From Cocos nucifera (taxonomy: Eukaryota; Streptophyta; Magnoliopsida; Arecales; Arecaceae): DNA of 64,000 bases. This document shows, one piece after another, positions 1 through 11,420 of the stretch; position 1 is the stretch's first letter; each line of letters starts with the position of its first letter. The notes beneath the pieces are model-generated. The model was not told the origin of the DNA, ran no database searches, and saw nothing but the letters and a program-made list of their open reading frames with translations. The stretch lies in contig QRFJ01000368.1 in assembly GCA_006176705.1 (NCBI GenBank), positions 114,501 to 178,500 of the forward strand, written 5' to 3'. Both the position numbers and the translations under genes were made by a program.

Positions 1-1957
1 CGCTAGCATCCTAGCATCCCGATCGAGACGTTTTGAGACATCCCCTGTCCCAAGTGTCGGGATGGAGTAGGACGGCGGCGCATTCCGCTCCACGGGAAAA
101 TTAGGATGGCCCCACCCCACAGGATATAAAACCTTGCCTTTGACCACTACCGCTGCCCCCATCCCCCTTTCCTCGTCCCCATAGCTACTACTATCTATTT
201 CCTCCTCTCCTCCTTCCACTTCCACTTCTTTCCCCTCTCCCTCTCTTTCCTCCTATTCTCACTCCCCCTCTCTCTACAAATCTCGGCCAATGGGAAACAA
301 AAATTAAAAAGACAAGTGCTTCAATTCTGTGCCAATGAAAAAAGCTCCATCTCCCATACCAATGGCACCATCAATTCACCTCTCCCTTCCTCTTTAAATA
401 CACAAAGAAGTCATATAGACTCAATGGCACCAGTAGCATTTAACAAGTACAGAATGGATGAAATATCACTTGATCCTACTCTTTAGTTTAGACTCAACAC
501 AAAGAGACAAACAAAATGATATAGGTGTAGAATCTGCTAAACCTGTAGCTTTGCCATGGGCAAGTAAAAGAAAGCAAAAGAACTTGAATCCATTAGAAGA
601 ACAAAGTGAAATACTAGGTGATGCATTCAACCTCAAAGGGGTATCTTAAATGTAGCCAATGCCGATTTCTCTATGCATTGAAGAAAATGCTAAGCATCTT
701 CCTCAGCTTCCATTTGTTCTTTCAAATAGAGCAAGTCATCTGATGATGCCAAGGCTGACATCCTCTTCATTCTCAAGGTGTGGAAAGAGACAGAGAGGTA
801 GAAGAGGAAAGAGGGAAAAGAAGAGGAAGAGGGAGAAGGAGAGGAGGACAGGGGTGGCGACGGTTGAGGGAACCAGGACCAAAGAGATGGCGGTAGCAGT
901 GGCAGTGGCTAGGGGAGGGGGGGACCCTGGTGGGGGCTATATGTCCGTCTCAACAAGGAGCAAAGAGGATAGAGTTAAGAGTTAGAATTTGAGAAAAGAT
1001 TTTGCTTAAGAGGGTGACAGTGATGATAGGTCTAACATCACATAATTCCTCTGTGTTAGCTGATACGTAGGTACTTCTCTCTACATTAGCTAACAAGTAG
1101 GTACTTCCTGTGATCTGCAATAATTCAGAAAATGCAACATTACAATAATTCGGAAAATGCAAGGTTGACATTACAACAATTAGACACGTAGGGAGGCATT
1201 TGCAAATTCATGCAAAATGCAGTGATTTTTTTATCCTTTATTTTTTTAGGAAACCCACTTCCCAATACCTATAACTATCCCGCTTCTAGTAACTACAGGT
1301 CAAGCCATCCATAATTCCTATGGCTAACTAGTGCCCACCAAGATGTCACTTGGATGTTCCTCCCTCTACTTATCTCTCTCCCTCAACCTCCAATCAGATT
1401 TTCTTTATGTCGATTATTCTATGTATCTCAGTCATCACTTCAGGTGCACAGGTATCATCCATCTCTACCCTGTCTCGTATGACTGCAACTCATGTTGAAG
1501 TGGATGAACCAAGTTGTCCCATGATTGACTCAAAATCAACAAGATATCACAGAACAGAGGAAGAGGAGCCCAGCTATTTGTTGCTTTTGAACAAGAGAGG
1601 GGAGTGCAGTTCTAGGAGAGGTGGTACAGCACAAATGGACTAAGGCTCTATAGATGATGGCTAGAAAGAAGGGGTCATGAGCAGTTTAATATAAAACACA
1701 TGCAAGCACTTCCTTAACAAGCAGGGTGCTCAACATACCACCCATTATATGTTACACTAGCTACCCTTTCAGTTTGTTCTTCAACATAATGTGGTTATTC
1801 TAGACTTTTCAGTTACTAACTTTGAAACCATGTGACTGCAATGGAGAAAATAATGACAAGATGCTGGGTCAGCTATCACCATAACAATTAATAGCTATAT
1901 CAGGGAAAACAATATAAATAGTTATGAACTAATATACAAAATAAGATAAAATGGAAG
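1..1957. other. Non-coding flank with pyrimidine- and purine-rich tracts
   Basis: I recognise no gene here. Positions 171-281 are strongly pyrimidine-rich on the plus strand and 781-962 strongly purine-rich, so the two could pair loosely as an old inverted repeat. A TATA-like ATATAAAA lies near 123-130. Between 1050 and 1195 there are short imperfect repeats (GTAGGTACTTC twice; ATAATTC-GAAAATGCAA twice). The open frames at 659-985 and 1350-1643 are low-complexity or unsupported. The last exon of the TraB-domain gene was looked for here on the minus strand and not found. Confidence 0.45.
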
Positions 1958-2000
1958 TTATGTATCAAAGCATGCATAAGAAGGAAAAGAGTGCACTGAC

Positions 2001-5000
2001 ATATCACGTTCATGTAGAAGTGTCTCCATCATTGTGGGGAATGCCTTGCTCATCTCTTGAATAACAAGAGTCAGCATGTCAACGTCATCCATTTCCTTCA
2101 ACTGAAATAGGTACAGCAAAGTCATACTCATACCACAGAGCCAACAAAAAAAATTGTAGAACATTTTAAGATTAGGAGCATGAATCAGTTATAGAACAAC
2201 TCAAGGAACCATGTAATCATTCAAAATGTTTATAACACTGGTACATACTTATATACATGCATGAACCAATGCATGTGTATGCGCAACTTGCAGCTACATA
2301 GCAATGAAGATCAGTGATTCAAGGCAGACTAAATCAAAACAAATTAAATGACATACTGAAGTAACATACACACCATAAACAGAAAGCTATATAGCATGGT
2401 AGGGGTGTGCATGGTTCGGTTCCGATTGATTTAGGGTCAATTAAACCAAACCAATTTGAATCAATTTTCTAAAACTGAACTGAACCGACCACGTAGAAAA
2501 ACCGATTCAAACCAAAACAAAAAAATCGGTTTGGTTTATTAGATTGTAGGCTATTGGGCTTATGTCAAATAGACGTTATGGGATAGGCTAAATGGGCTGC
2601 TATCCATTTTAATTTTTTTTCTAACCATGCAAAATGGGCAGCTTATGCAATTGTCTAAATAGGCAGTTTATAAAATGGATAAATGGACTAAATATAGAAG
2701 CAATAAACCGATAGGGTTAGGACAAAATATAAGTGAACCAGTGGTAATCCACAGGTCGGTTCGGTTTCAATCGGATTTTTCAAACCAAAACCAAAACCAA
2801 ACCCATTTTTTCGATTTCTAAAATTTTCAAATCAAAACCAAATCAAATCTTTAAAAAATTGAACCAAACCAAGCCAAAATTAGCAGTTCGAGTTGATTTT
2901 GCAGTTTGATCAATTTTCTTGCACACCCCTATAGCATGGAATATCAGACCAAATCCATTTCCACAAACTGGAAAGAGATAAGTATTGTGTTCAGCAACCC
3001 AAAGAAATGATTAGTTAACATCAAATAAATAAAAAAAGATTCTATTGTGGAATATGATTCAAGTAGAGGTCAGGTCTGACATATTGAATATAAAGATGAA
3101 TAGCTAGATTTAATGCACGTGGGAGAGGTTGAACCCAACAGCCTCTGCACTAGGGTTCAAGTTGGAGAAAACTTGGATTTGCATTTTGACATCATAGGTC
3201 AGGGTTCAGGTAAAGTTCTATGGTTGACTCTACTTAAAAACATCTAAATTTTATTTGGTCCACTGGATTATTCCATATCATAGTTTCTCTAAGTGAATTA
3301 ATAAGTGCTGTTTGGCATCACTTTCATTTTTCTTAATTTCAAAAAAAAATATTTCTACTGTAGTTTAAATTTTTTAAAAAAATATAAATGTGTTTGCATA
3401 GTCAATTATAGTCAAATATAACTATGATAACAGTGGCCGAGGCAATGATAGTAATAGTAGTTGTGGGGACAATGGAGGCCATAATGGTGGTGGTGGCAGC
3501 AACGACAACGAGAGTGCTAGTGATATGGTAGTGGTGGCGGTAGTGATGGAGGCACCAATGATACAGTGGTGGTAATGTGATAGAAGCCATGGTGGCAACG
3601 ATATTGTGACGAAAGTGGTGAGGGTGGCAGCAGTGGTACTAATACTATTGGAGACACCAACAATAATCGTGGCATTACCAGAGATGCTAATGGCAACGAT
3701 GATGGCAGAAATGATGTTGGCTGTAGCGGCAGTGATGGTGGCAAAGAAAATAATGGCGACAAAGGTAGTGATAGCAATGATGGTGGTCGAAACAATAATG
3801 ATAGTGGTGATGGTGGTAACAATGGAGACGGTGATGGTGCTGGTGGTAAAAGACATGAGTTTTTTATTTTTTGAAAATAGTCAAAAGTAAAAATTTCTTA
3901 CTTTCATCCTTTTAGGAATAATAGAAAATAAAATTTTGAAACATGGTAAATAAATATAATAGTGCCGGATATGTTTTATGCCTGGCTTTCTGTAACTTCA
4001 TTTTTTTTAAAATAGAAAAATAAGAATAAAAATTATGCCAAGCAAGCCCTTAGCCATAAATAGAACAATTAATAAAACAAATACTAAACCGCTATTCAAA
4101 AAGGTATATGTAAGGCATTCCGAGTCATACTTAAAAACAAGATCTTCAAGGAATATCCTAAACCTTTTCACAAGGTTATAAAATTGAAGTCATACACCTC
4201 GGACTTAAGAGGCTCAAATGACTTCCTGAGGTGAAAGCAAATGCCTTGCACCCTGTTTTGTGTTTATCATGGGATGTATGCATGTCGTGCAGCTTCTTCT
4301 TATAGTTAAGTTTGTGTTTTGTGCATGTGTTGCTGACATTGAACATCCTTCCATGCTGGTGCATGCCTAGACTCAGCACAATGTACAATATGCAAAACCA
4401 TGCTGGTCTTCTTCTAGCATGAATTCAATATGCAATATTTTATTTACTTGCATTAAATACATTAGAAAGTACCTTTAGTCTCCAAGTATTTCTTGTAAAA
4501 GCATATTCCATCAAAATTTATACTGAAAATAAAGGCAAGCTGATAAACTATAGATTGTTGATTGCATGCTTATCTGAATTTCAGGTGATAGTAATAAAGC
4601 AATGCAACATGATATTTAATTTTATATGCGACTAGAACGCATGATATAAACAAATCAGAAGAGATCTTTAAATTTTAAGACAGCAAAATTATAAGACAAC
4701 ATACCATTTTATTGAGATCTTCAGGACTTGGTAAAAAGATTGCTTGAAAGAATATGTAGTACAGAAATTTTATTCGATGCCATAATGTCATTTTGCCCCA
4801 AGTTCTCCTCAAGGTGATCTGTTAAAACAAAGAATATATGATAAGATTACACATCATGAAACTCTTTTAGTTGCTTGATGGATGCATGGTAGGAACAACT
4901 ACAACTCATTTATTGTTGCCAGATGTTAATTTCATGGAGCATTGCACAAAGATGGCTTGTAGCCAAGCTCCAGTCACAAAACACTGACAATCCACACCAA

Positions 5001-8000
5001 TGCAATTCTTATAAAGGAATGGGTCATGAAATCCAAGACTACAAAAGCATATTTTGTCATCTGTGATACCCACCAGATACCACATGTAAAAGCAATGGTG
5101 AGCCAGTCAATGAAACTAGACCAAGCATATTTACAGCAGCTAGAAAATTGTTGCAGACCAGAAACATATCCAGAAAACCTACTGTTGATTATATGACAGA
5201 AGTTTCATTGCAAAGTGAAAAAAATATTGACCAAAAGCACATAAACATAGAACCGCTTTGGAACAACCAATTAACAGCAGATATTCATAGAAAATTAAGC
5301 ATTCGGTGGGAAAAGCATTCTTCCAGGGTGGGATGGGGGGGGGATATGTCAAGAACTCACCATTTCAGCTCTCACCTTTTCTGCCAGCACAACATGGAAA
5401 ACAAAGAAAGAAGATAAGAGTACGATAAACAAATCCAGTATGTGTGACATCAAATGTGGCTCAGCAAAGTAGCTTCATACATAAAATTCCATATAGATGC
5501 AGCAAATTTAACCTAGTCAAAACACAACTAGTTAAACAGTAAGAAAAAATTTACATACATGGACAGGACGATCACCCAATATAACCTTGGCTCCATAACT
5601 CATTGCTTCTTCAAATGCCACTCGAAACTCGGAACCAGGAAAAACCTCGAGTTTATCAGCAACCTACAAGAAACAACCTAACAATATCAACTCCCAACGT
5701 TCCACCAAAGCTAATAATTAAAACTGCAGAAATAAACCAATAAGAGCATGCCTTGGCAAGAAACCAGCTGTAGAGAATTCCAAAAGCATTCATCTTCTTT
5801 TTCTTCCACATGTCAATCATTTCATTCACAGTAGGAACCTGATGGAACAACAAGTAAAAAAATAAAATATGAAATATAGGTACTTGGATATGAAGTATTT
5901 GAATCATAACGCAGATTTAAAATATTGAAACAGACAAAAGAAAATAATCAGTGATACTGCAATGTCATCTACGAATATATTTGAATTATCTTGCTTATGC
6001 TATTAAGGTTTAAGAACAATGGCTGTACTAGTTATGTGCTTCTTATATATTTGGATATGTGTAACAGACCTCATAAAAAAATATGCTAAAGCTAGCAATA
6101 GTCATTCCTAAGGTAAAGCTTAGTTTACCTTTAACAAAGATATCAGGCCTCATATCAAGTCCTTATCGGATCATCATGCACTATGGTTATTTATCATATA
6201 AGAATACCAATAGAGCCAACATTAAGCTTCTATAACTTTCTTTCACACTTTTTCAGTTTACTCATGAGTCAGAAAATGCTTTCAGAATTCTTGCAAGGGA
6301 GAGTAAGATCAGCATAGTTTCATGTCTCTTAGCATTCAAGGAAATCCTAATGCTTTAAAGCTATTTATTAAAAGCCATTCTTGATACAAATTTGTTTAAG
6401 CATTTGTGGGAAATATCACTTCAACAATAATAATTCTTGAATCAGCATAATGGAAATTCCCTAACATGCATAGCTTATCAAAAAACTGTTCCATAAATTA
6501 GTTGACGCTATATCATCTTGAACCATATAAACATGCAATGTTGTAGTTTCACCCAAGAGAAGCTGACACCAAATCAGGTAGTTGTGTTCCAACTTTGGTT
6601 TTATTATACATTGAAGATTATAGTCCAAAATCCTCAGTATATATTGTTAGGTCACATTTAATTAGCATCACTCTCATGTAGTTGAACATTTATACTGTTA
6701 TATTATCAATTTTGTAGCTCCTAATACTCAAGATATAATAGCAATATTCCATGTCTCTATAACTCATTGACAAACAACATATGTTCATGATCTCATTCCA
6801 TTTAGCCAAGTCAATTTTGTTATAGGCACTTACTATTATTTCATCTAAAAAAATAAAAAAAAATCTTTTTACTTTTTTTATTTCTTGAACAGTTCAGGAT
6901 TTTGCAGAAAAATTCCACTTAAGTATTGAATTTATAAAAATGACCCTTCTTTGGTGCAAACCAGTTCCTTTTGAAATTCACCAGACCATTACACCCCTGC
7001 CATCATTTATACTTGTACAAACATTTTTAGCTACGTTAGCATGTATTAATGAAAGAATTTGTTATGCGTGGATTGACAAAGATAAAGGTGTGCATTCATC
7101 TTTCAATAGGGGTCCATGAAGAGTGATGAATTAATTGTGTTTTGGAGGATACTTTATATTCCCATCAATTTTAATCACTCCCCCTCTCTCTATTGCTATT
7201 CCTTTAATACTTTTACCCTTTCTATCTAGAGAAGTCATCAAGCTAACCGATAGCCCTAATTTTATATTTGTTTTGGCTCATATCATTTGGTTGCACTATT
7301 TTAAAACTAGGTGATCCAACTCAAGGATCACCTGATTCAAATCAATTTGGTAGGTTTTCTGGGTAGATTGCTCCTCTCTGAGTGAATGATCCAACCTAGA
7401 ACTCAACGATCTAGCTTAGTAACTTGGCCAAGTTTCTAGATGGATTGGTGATCCAACTTGACCAAGTTTCCAAAATTGCTCTCATAAAAACATTTTTATC
7501 TGCATTATATGTACTTAAATTTATATTACAATAATATTTTGAATTTTTGGATTTGACATTTTATCATATATATTTTTGGGCTTTTTACGTGCATACCTCC
7601 TAAATATTGAAATTTGTATGAAAACCCTCCAAAACTCAATATTTGCATGTATACCCTCCTTAACTATTTTGTGTGTGTATCCTTATTTTTCTCTTTTTTT
7701 TTTGCATATATATCCAAGCCATCTAACACCGTTAAAAAGTTAATGGTTTAAAACCAAAATAACTAAGCTACCCTTAACAGGTAACATGCAAAAAAAAAAA
7801 TATAAGGGCATACATGCAAATAGCAATTTTGTAAGGATATTCACATTCATATATTCGGGAAGGTATACGCACAAAAAAATATCTTTGCATTTTTGCATAA
7901 ATACCCTTCTAAATATTAGAATTTGCATAAACATCATCCCAAATTGATATTTGCATGCATGCACTTATAAAATATTATTTTTGCATGAATACCTTCCTTA

Positions 8001-11000
8001 GCCAAAATCATATTTATTTAAATTAAAAATTAATTAAAATTATGAAATTATCTAGCCAAAATCATATTTATTTAAATTAAAAATTAATTAAAATTATGAA
8101 ATTATCTTTTTACCTCTGAAGCAGATAACAAGTTAATAAGTCTCGCTTGTAACCTGTCCAACCAATCAAACTTCCTCTCTTCCCATGCAATCGCTCTCTT
8201 CTTCCTCTCTTCCCTTTGCTGAAGTTCTCGCAACCAAAATCTAAGTCTCTCATATTGCCGCTGTAGTTATTCCTTCATTATATCCTTTTTTACATGAAGA
8301 TGGTCAGATCTTGCCTTTAGCTTTACTGATTATTTAAAGGAAAGTGTTGTGACACCATTTATTTTTTAGTATATTAAGATTTGTAACGTTTATCTTTTGA
8401 TGCTGGAAAACTTCTCGTGTGCGGGCAGGTAGCTGACTTAAAATCACTGTGACAAGATCGGTCCCATACACTAGGTCTTTTCTCCTTCCAGAAAATCAAA
8501 GCTCCAAAGAAAAGTGGCTTAAAATACCCAACATAAGGCATGTCTTTCCACCACATGGCCACAAAGGTTGTTGGTGAGTCTGAAGAGTTTTGAAGTCCTT
8601 CAATGGTTTTGCTCGGGGGTGATTGATGTTATTCGTCCAACTATGAGCACAACAGCAACAAGAAAGCTTGATCATTACAATCCATCGTGTACCTTTAAAG
8701 ATTCTAATCCCTTTCTATATTTAAATACATGCCCTCGTATATGCATCTATAACAATAAATATTACAAGTTGGTCCTTGATGAAATAAGATATAATAGTTA
8801 TTATAAATAAACAAGAATAAAATAGAATAATCTCATGATTAGTGAAAGAATTTTCACAACTCTCTTTGTTCTCTAATAAACATTGAACGAGTACTAAGCT
8901 AACCTGAGTGTTAGACAAGATGAAATTGACAAAAGTAAAATCAGAATTTTTTGCATGTAAACCCTCCTAATATGTAAAATTGTATGAATATCTTCGCAAA
9001 GGTGCTATTTGCATATATACCCATACAATGTCTCTTTTCGCATGTCTACTCGTTAAAGGTATTTCAGTCATTTAAGTTTTAAACCATTAATTTCTTAACG
9101 GCATTATATGCTTCCAGAGTAGTGAGCATTGAAACCAAAAGGTGATACCAAAAATACCATGGAAAAATTGCAACAGCCACTACAGCACCAATATTGCATC
9201 ATAGTTGGACTTTTAGATCAATGACAGACAATTAGCTCTCCTATAGAAATTTAAAAAATAATATTGAATCATATGCTTTTAACTTTGTTAGGATCCAGAT
9301 CTCTATCAGTTCTACAATGGATACAGATTCAAAGGAGACCATTAGCAGGGTCACTGGATCAAAAATATTAAATAATAGTGATGAAGAAAAAGGAACTTGG
9401 ATGTAGTGACAGACATATTTTAAGATTGGCAGCCAAGAAAACACTTTCCACCATGTCTCAAAGGCCAGATGCTACTGGACAAGTCCACAAGGAAGGTCTG
9501 AAGAAGATTGTATGCTTTGATCATAACATTTTTAACCAATGACAAATGACTAAGTATCTTTTGACGAAGTTCTGAAAAACATTGCTAGACATAAATATCA
9601 CTTCAGCAAAGCTAACGTTTCCCATGAAATCAATATGTACAAATCTGAGTTATATCCATAGGAAAAAAAATGACTTAACCCCTCTACAGTTTCATGATTT
9701 GAAGATATTCTACATTTTAATTCAATCTTTCTTAATCTTATTACATAATTTAGTTTTATTCATAGTTACATTCTATACATCAAATCCACATGCACTATTA
9801 ATTATCATTAATGACATTTTGATTATATAAAATAAGTTTCAAGGATTCACAGAAGTTACAGAGACAATGGAATGTTAAAGAAAGATACGACAGAAAAGAT
9901 GTTCATACCTTAAGATTTTGAGGGGTCAAGATGGCAACACGGCTTGAACACAACTCCAAGAAAACAACCTACACTTAAAAAAATCAAAAGACCAACCAAC
10001 AAATGCACATTTCTTATATGCCAAATTTTAAATATTGCATATAATTAAACAATCAACAAAGTGAACATTCTAATGCAGGCAGCTGACCTGCTTAATGATC
10101 CATCAATCAATCAAGTGGTTGATGAGTTTCAATAGAGAAGCACCTGCGGTTTTAAGTAATTGATGACGGCCTGGACTTGCTTGCATGATTCCTGCATTTT
10201 CATAGGGAAGAGTAAAAGATCACTCCCTTTGCACATCAAATACTACAAAAAAGCCTCATAACATACAATATTGTCAATGATGATAAATTTTGTCCAGATA
10301 AATTGGTGAATTACAATCAAGTGAAATCCAAGATTAGGAATCCTAACATGATTAGCGAAGTACAATTTAGTGAAATCATAAATCAAGAACCTTGGCATTT
10401 GTTATTGGCGAATAACTGTGAAAGAAATCACAAATCAAAAACCCAGTATTACTGGTAAAGTACCGTTAAGCAAAATCATAAATTAAGAACCCAGTAATAT
10501 TTGTGAATTACAGTCAAGAGAAATCTCAAAACAAGAAACCAGAATTATTGCTGAATTACAGTTAAGTACAGTTTAGTGAAATCTGAAATCAAGAACCCAA
10601 ATTTATTTTCTAGAAACAATAACCATGTAGTATCAGGAAAATAGAAAAGAATAGCGAACCAAAATAATTGATTGCAGCTTAGATAACAAAGTTCTGATCT
10701 CAACAACCCATTTTGCTACATCTGATCAATGAACAGGGCACAATTCAGCCCAAAACATAGAAAGTTGAGATTCTACCGCTGACGGTAAAATCGACCAGAA
10801 AAAATCAGCACATTCAACATCCGAATCAAGAAACCCTAATTGATGCCGTGACAAACTAAATAGTCTTCCATCAACGGAGAACAAAGAAAAAGAAAACCAA
10901 GATAAATGAATTCAGCTCGATATCATTTTTTTAAAAAACGGAAAAGAATTCAGAACGATTCCCGATGTTCGAATGGAAAATAATCTTTTTCACGAAGATG

Positions 11001-11420
11001 GATACTAAAATTAGAAAATTTATGGATATCAGATCAGATGACCTGCGAAACGTGAGCCGTTCCAACCACGTACACGTCGCAGGTGCCGCCTTCGGCCGAC
11101 GTCTCGCACTTTAAGACCACCACGCCCTTCGATAACTCCTCCGGAAGAACCCGCTCCTCTCCCCTATCAAAAGAAGCCATCTTCGGACCGCCCACTCCTC
11201 CAAGAACCTCATCATCGCCAGCAACCGAAGCAGAGGCGGCCTCTTCGATAGATCCTCCGAACGGTGCCTCGAGGAGCTGATCCGCGCTAGGGTTAGGATT
11301 CCGCACCGCCTGTTCCGCCGTGGCGACCGCCTCAGGGGGATCGGCGCTGGGTACGTGGACGTAGTCCTCGGCGGCGGAGAAGGAATCGGATCCCGAGAAG
11401 GAGTCTCCAGCGCGATCCAT
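2001..11420 (-). CDS. TraB-domain protein, seven exons seen, 3' end missing
   Basis: Minus-strand exons in transcript order are 11420-11043, 10191-10144, 9968-9909, 5838-5752, 5663-5559, 4818-4705 and 2101-2001. All join in frame and the first six end in phase 0. The first exon gives an acidic, Ser-rich N-terminus (MDRAGDSFSGSD, AAEDYVHVP) followed by the TraB core strand and the G-T-A-H motif (VGTAHVSQ). Exon 3 carries the conserved VVFLELCSSR. Later exons give the basic MWKKKKMNAFGILYSWFLAK, the acidic KLEVFPGSEFRVAFEEA, ILGDRPVH, ITLRRTWGKM and LHERD. Plant TraB proteins are known at ER-mitochondrion contacts, where they take part in tethering and mitophagy; that role is family knowledge, not visible here. 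The C-terminal segment, with a membrane anchor in the family, is not in the window. I chose ATG 11420-11418 because family members start close to this MDRAG-like sequence, but an open frame continues upstream to 11636. No stop or frameshift was seen, so the gene looks active. Introns 3 and 6 are large and element-rich. Confidence 0.85.
2392..2939. mobile_element. hAT non-autonomous element (MITE) with target duplication
   Basis: Element 2400-2931 has perfect 12-bp terminal inverted repeats (TAGGGGTGTGCA and TGCACACCCCTA) and is flanked by an exact 8-bp direct repeat TAGCATGG (2392-2399, 2932-2939). The TAGGG start and 8-bp duplication are hallmarks of hAT elements. The interior has many short AACCAAA / GGTTTGG motifs and no coding capacity. 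It sits in the last visible intron of the TraB-domain gene. Confidence 0.9.
3305..4055. repeat. Low-complexity GGT/GAT-rich block within a possible MITE
   Basis: Positions 3425-3855 are a degenerate run of NGN-type triplets (GGTGGT, GATGAT, AACAAT), which makes several frames open on both strands. Its flanks are imperfectly inverted: AGTGCTGTTTGGCA near 3305 against TGCCAAGCAAGCCCT near 4037, a common end of small plant DNA elements. No clear target duplication was found, so the element reading is tentative. Peptides from this block are compositional artefacts. Confidence 0.5.
5664..5751 (-). other. GC-AG intron of the TraB-domain gene
   Basis: The exon ending FLAK (5752) is followed on the minus strand by GCATGC instead of GTATGC, and the next exon opens after TTGTAG at 5663. 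The flanking AAG before GC is what known GC-AG introns prefer. Joining here keeps frame and gives the expected FLAK-VADKLEVFPG join, and no nearby GT would. The intron is 88 nt, short for this gene. Confidence 0.75.
7560..7990. repeat. Fold-back repeat of a GCATGTATACCCTCC family
   Basis: The left arm (7590-7665: GCATACCTCCTAAA, then GCATGTATACCCTCC) recurs in reverse complement in the right arm (about 7790-7875), around a centre with ACACCGTTAAAAAGTTAATGG. A further arm follows at 7895-7990. This looks like a fold-back miniature element plus a fragment, inside an intron of the TraB-domain gene. Exact ends and target duplication were not resolved. Confidence 0.55.
7999..8106. repeat. Exact 54-bp tandem duplication
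   Basis: 7999-8052 and 8053-8106 are identical AT-rich units that begin TAGCCAAAATCATATTTATT. Two full copies with no mismatch suggest a recent replication-slippage event in the intron. Confidence 0.9.
8935..9115. repeat. Second, diverged copy of the GCATGTATACCC repeat family
   Basis: 8951-9050 matches the left arm of the 7.57-kb repeat in direct orientation (GCATGTAAACCCTCC, GCATATATACCC). 9078-9106 (TTTTAAACCATTAATTTC) is the reverse complement of 7727-7755. This is a shortened copy of the same element, about 1.3 kb from the first, in the same intron. Confidence 0.55.
10295..10610. repeat. Degenerate tandem repeat of roughly 50-60 bp
   Basis: A motif of the type GAATTACAGT-AAGTGAAATC-AAATCAAGAACCCAG recurs about five times with substitutions and length changes. 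It lies in the first intron of the TraB-domain gene, 100-850 bp from exon 1. Confidence 0.6.

Noticed and set aside
1..300. Promoter and first exon of a plus-strand gene
   Set aside because: A TATA-like box and pyrimidine tract exist, but no coding exon with any recognisable product follows.
3402..3890. Thr/Ile/Val- and Met/Val-rich open frames on both strands
   Set aside because: Products of degenerate triplet repeats; no domain or splice context.
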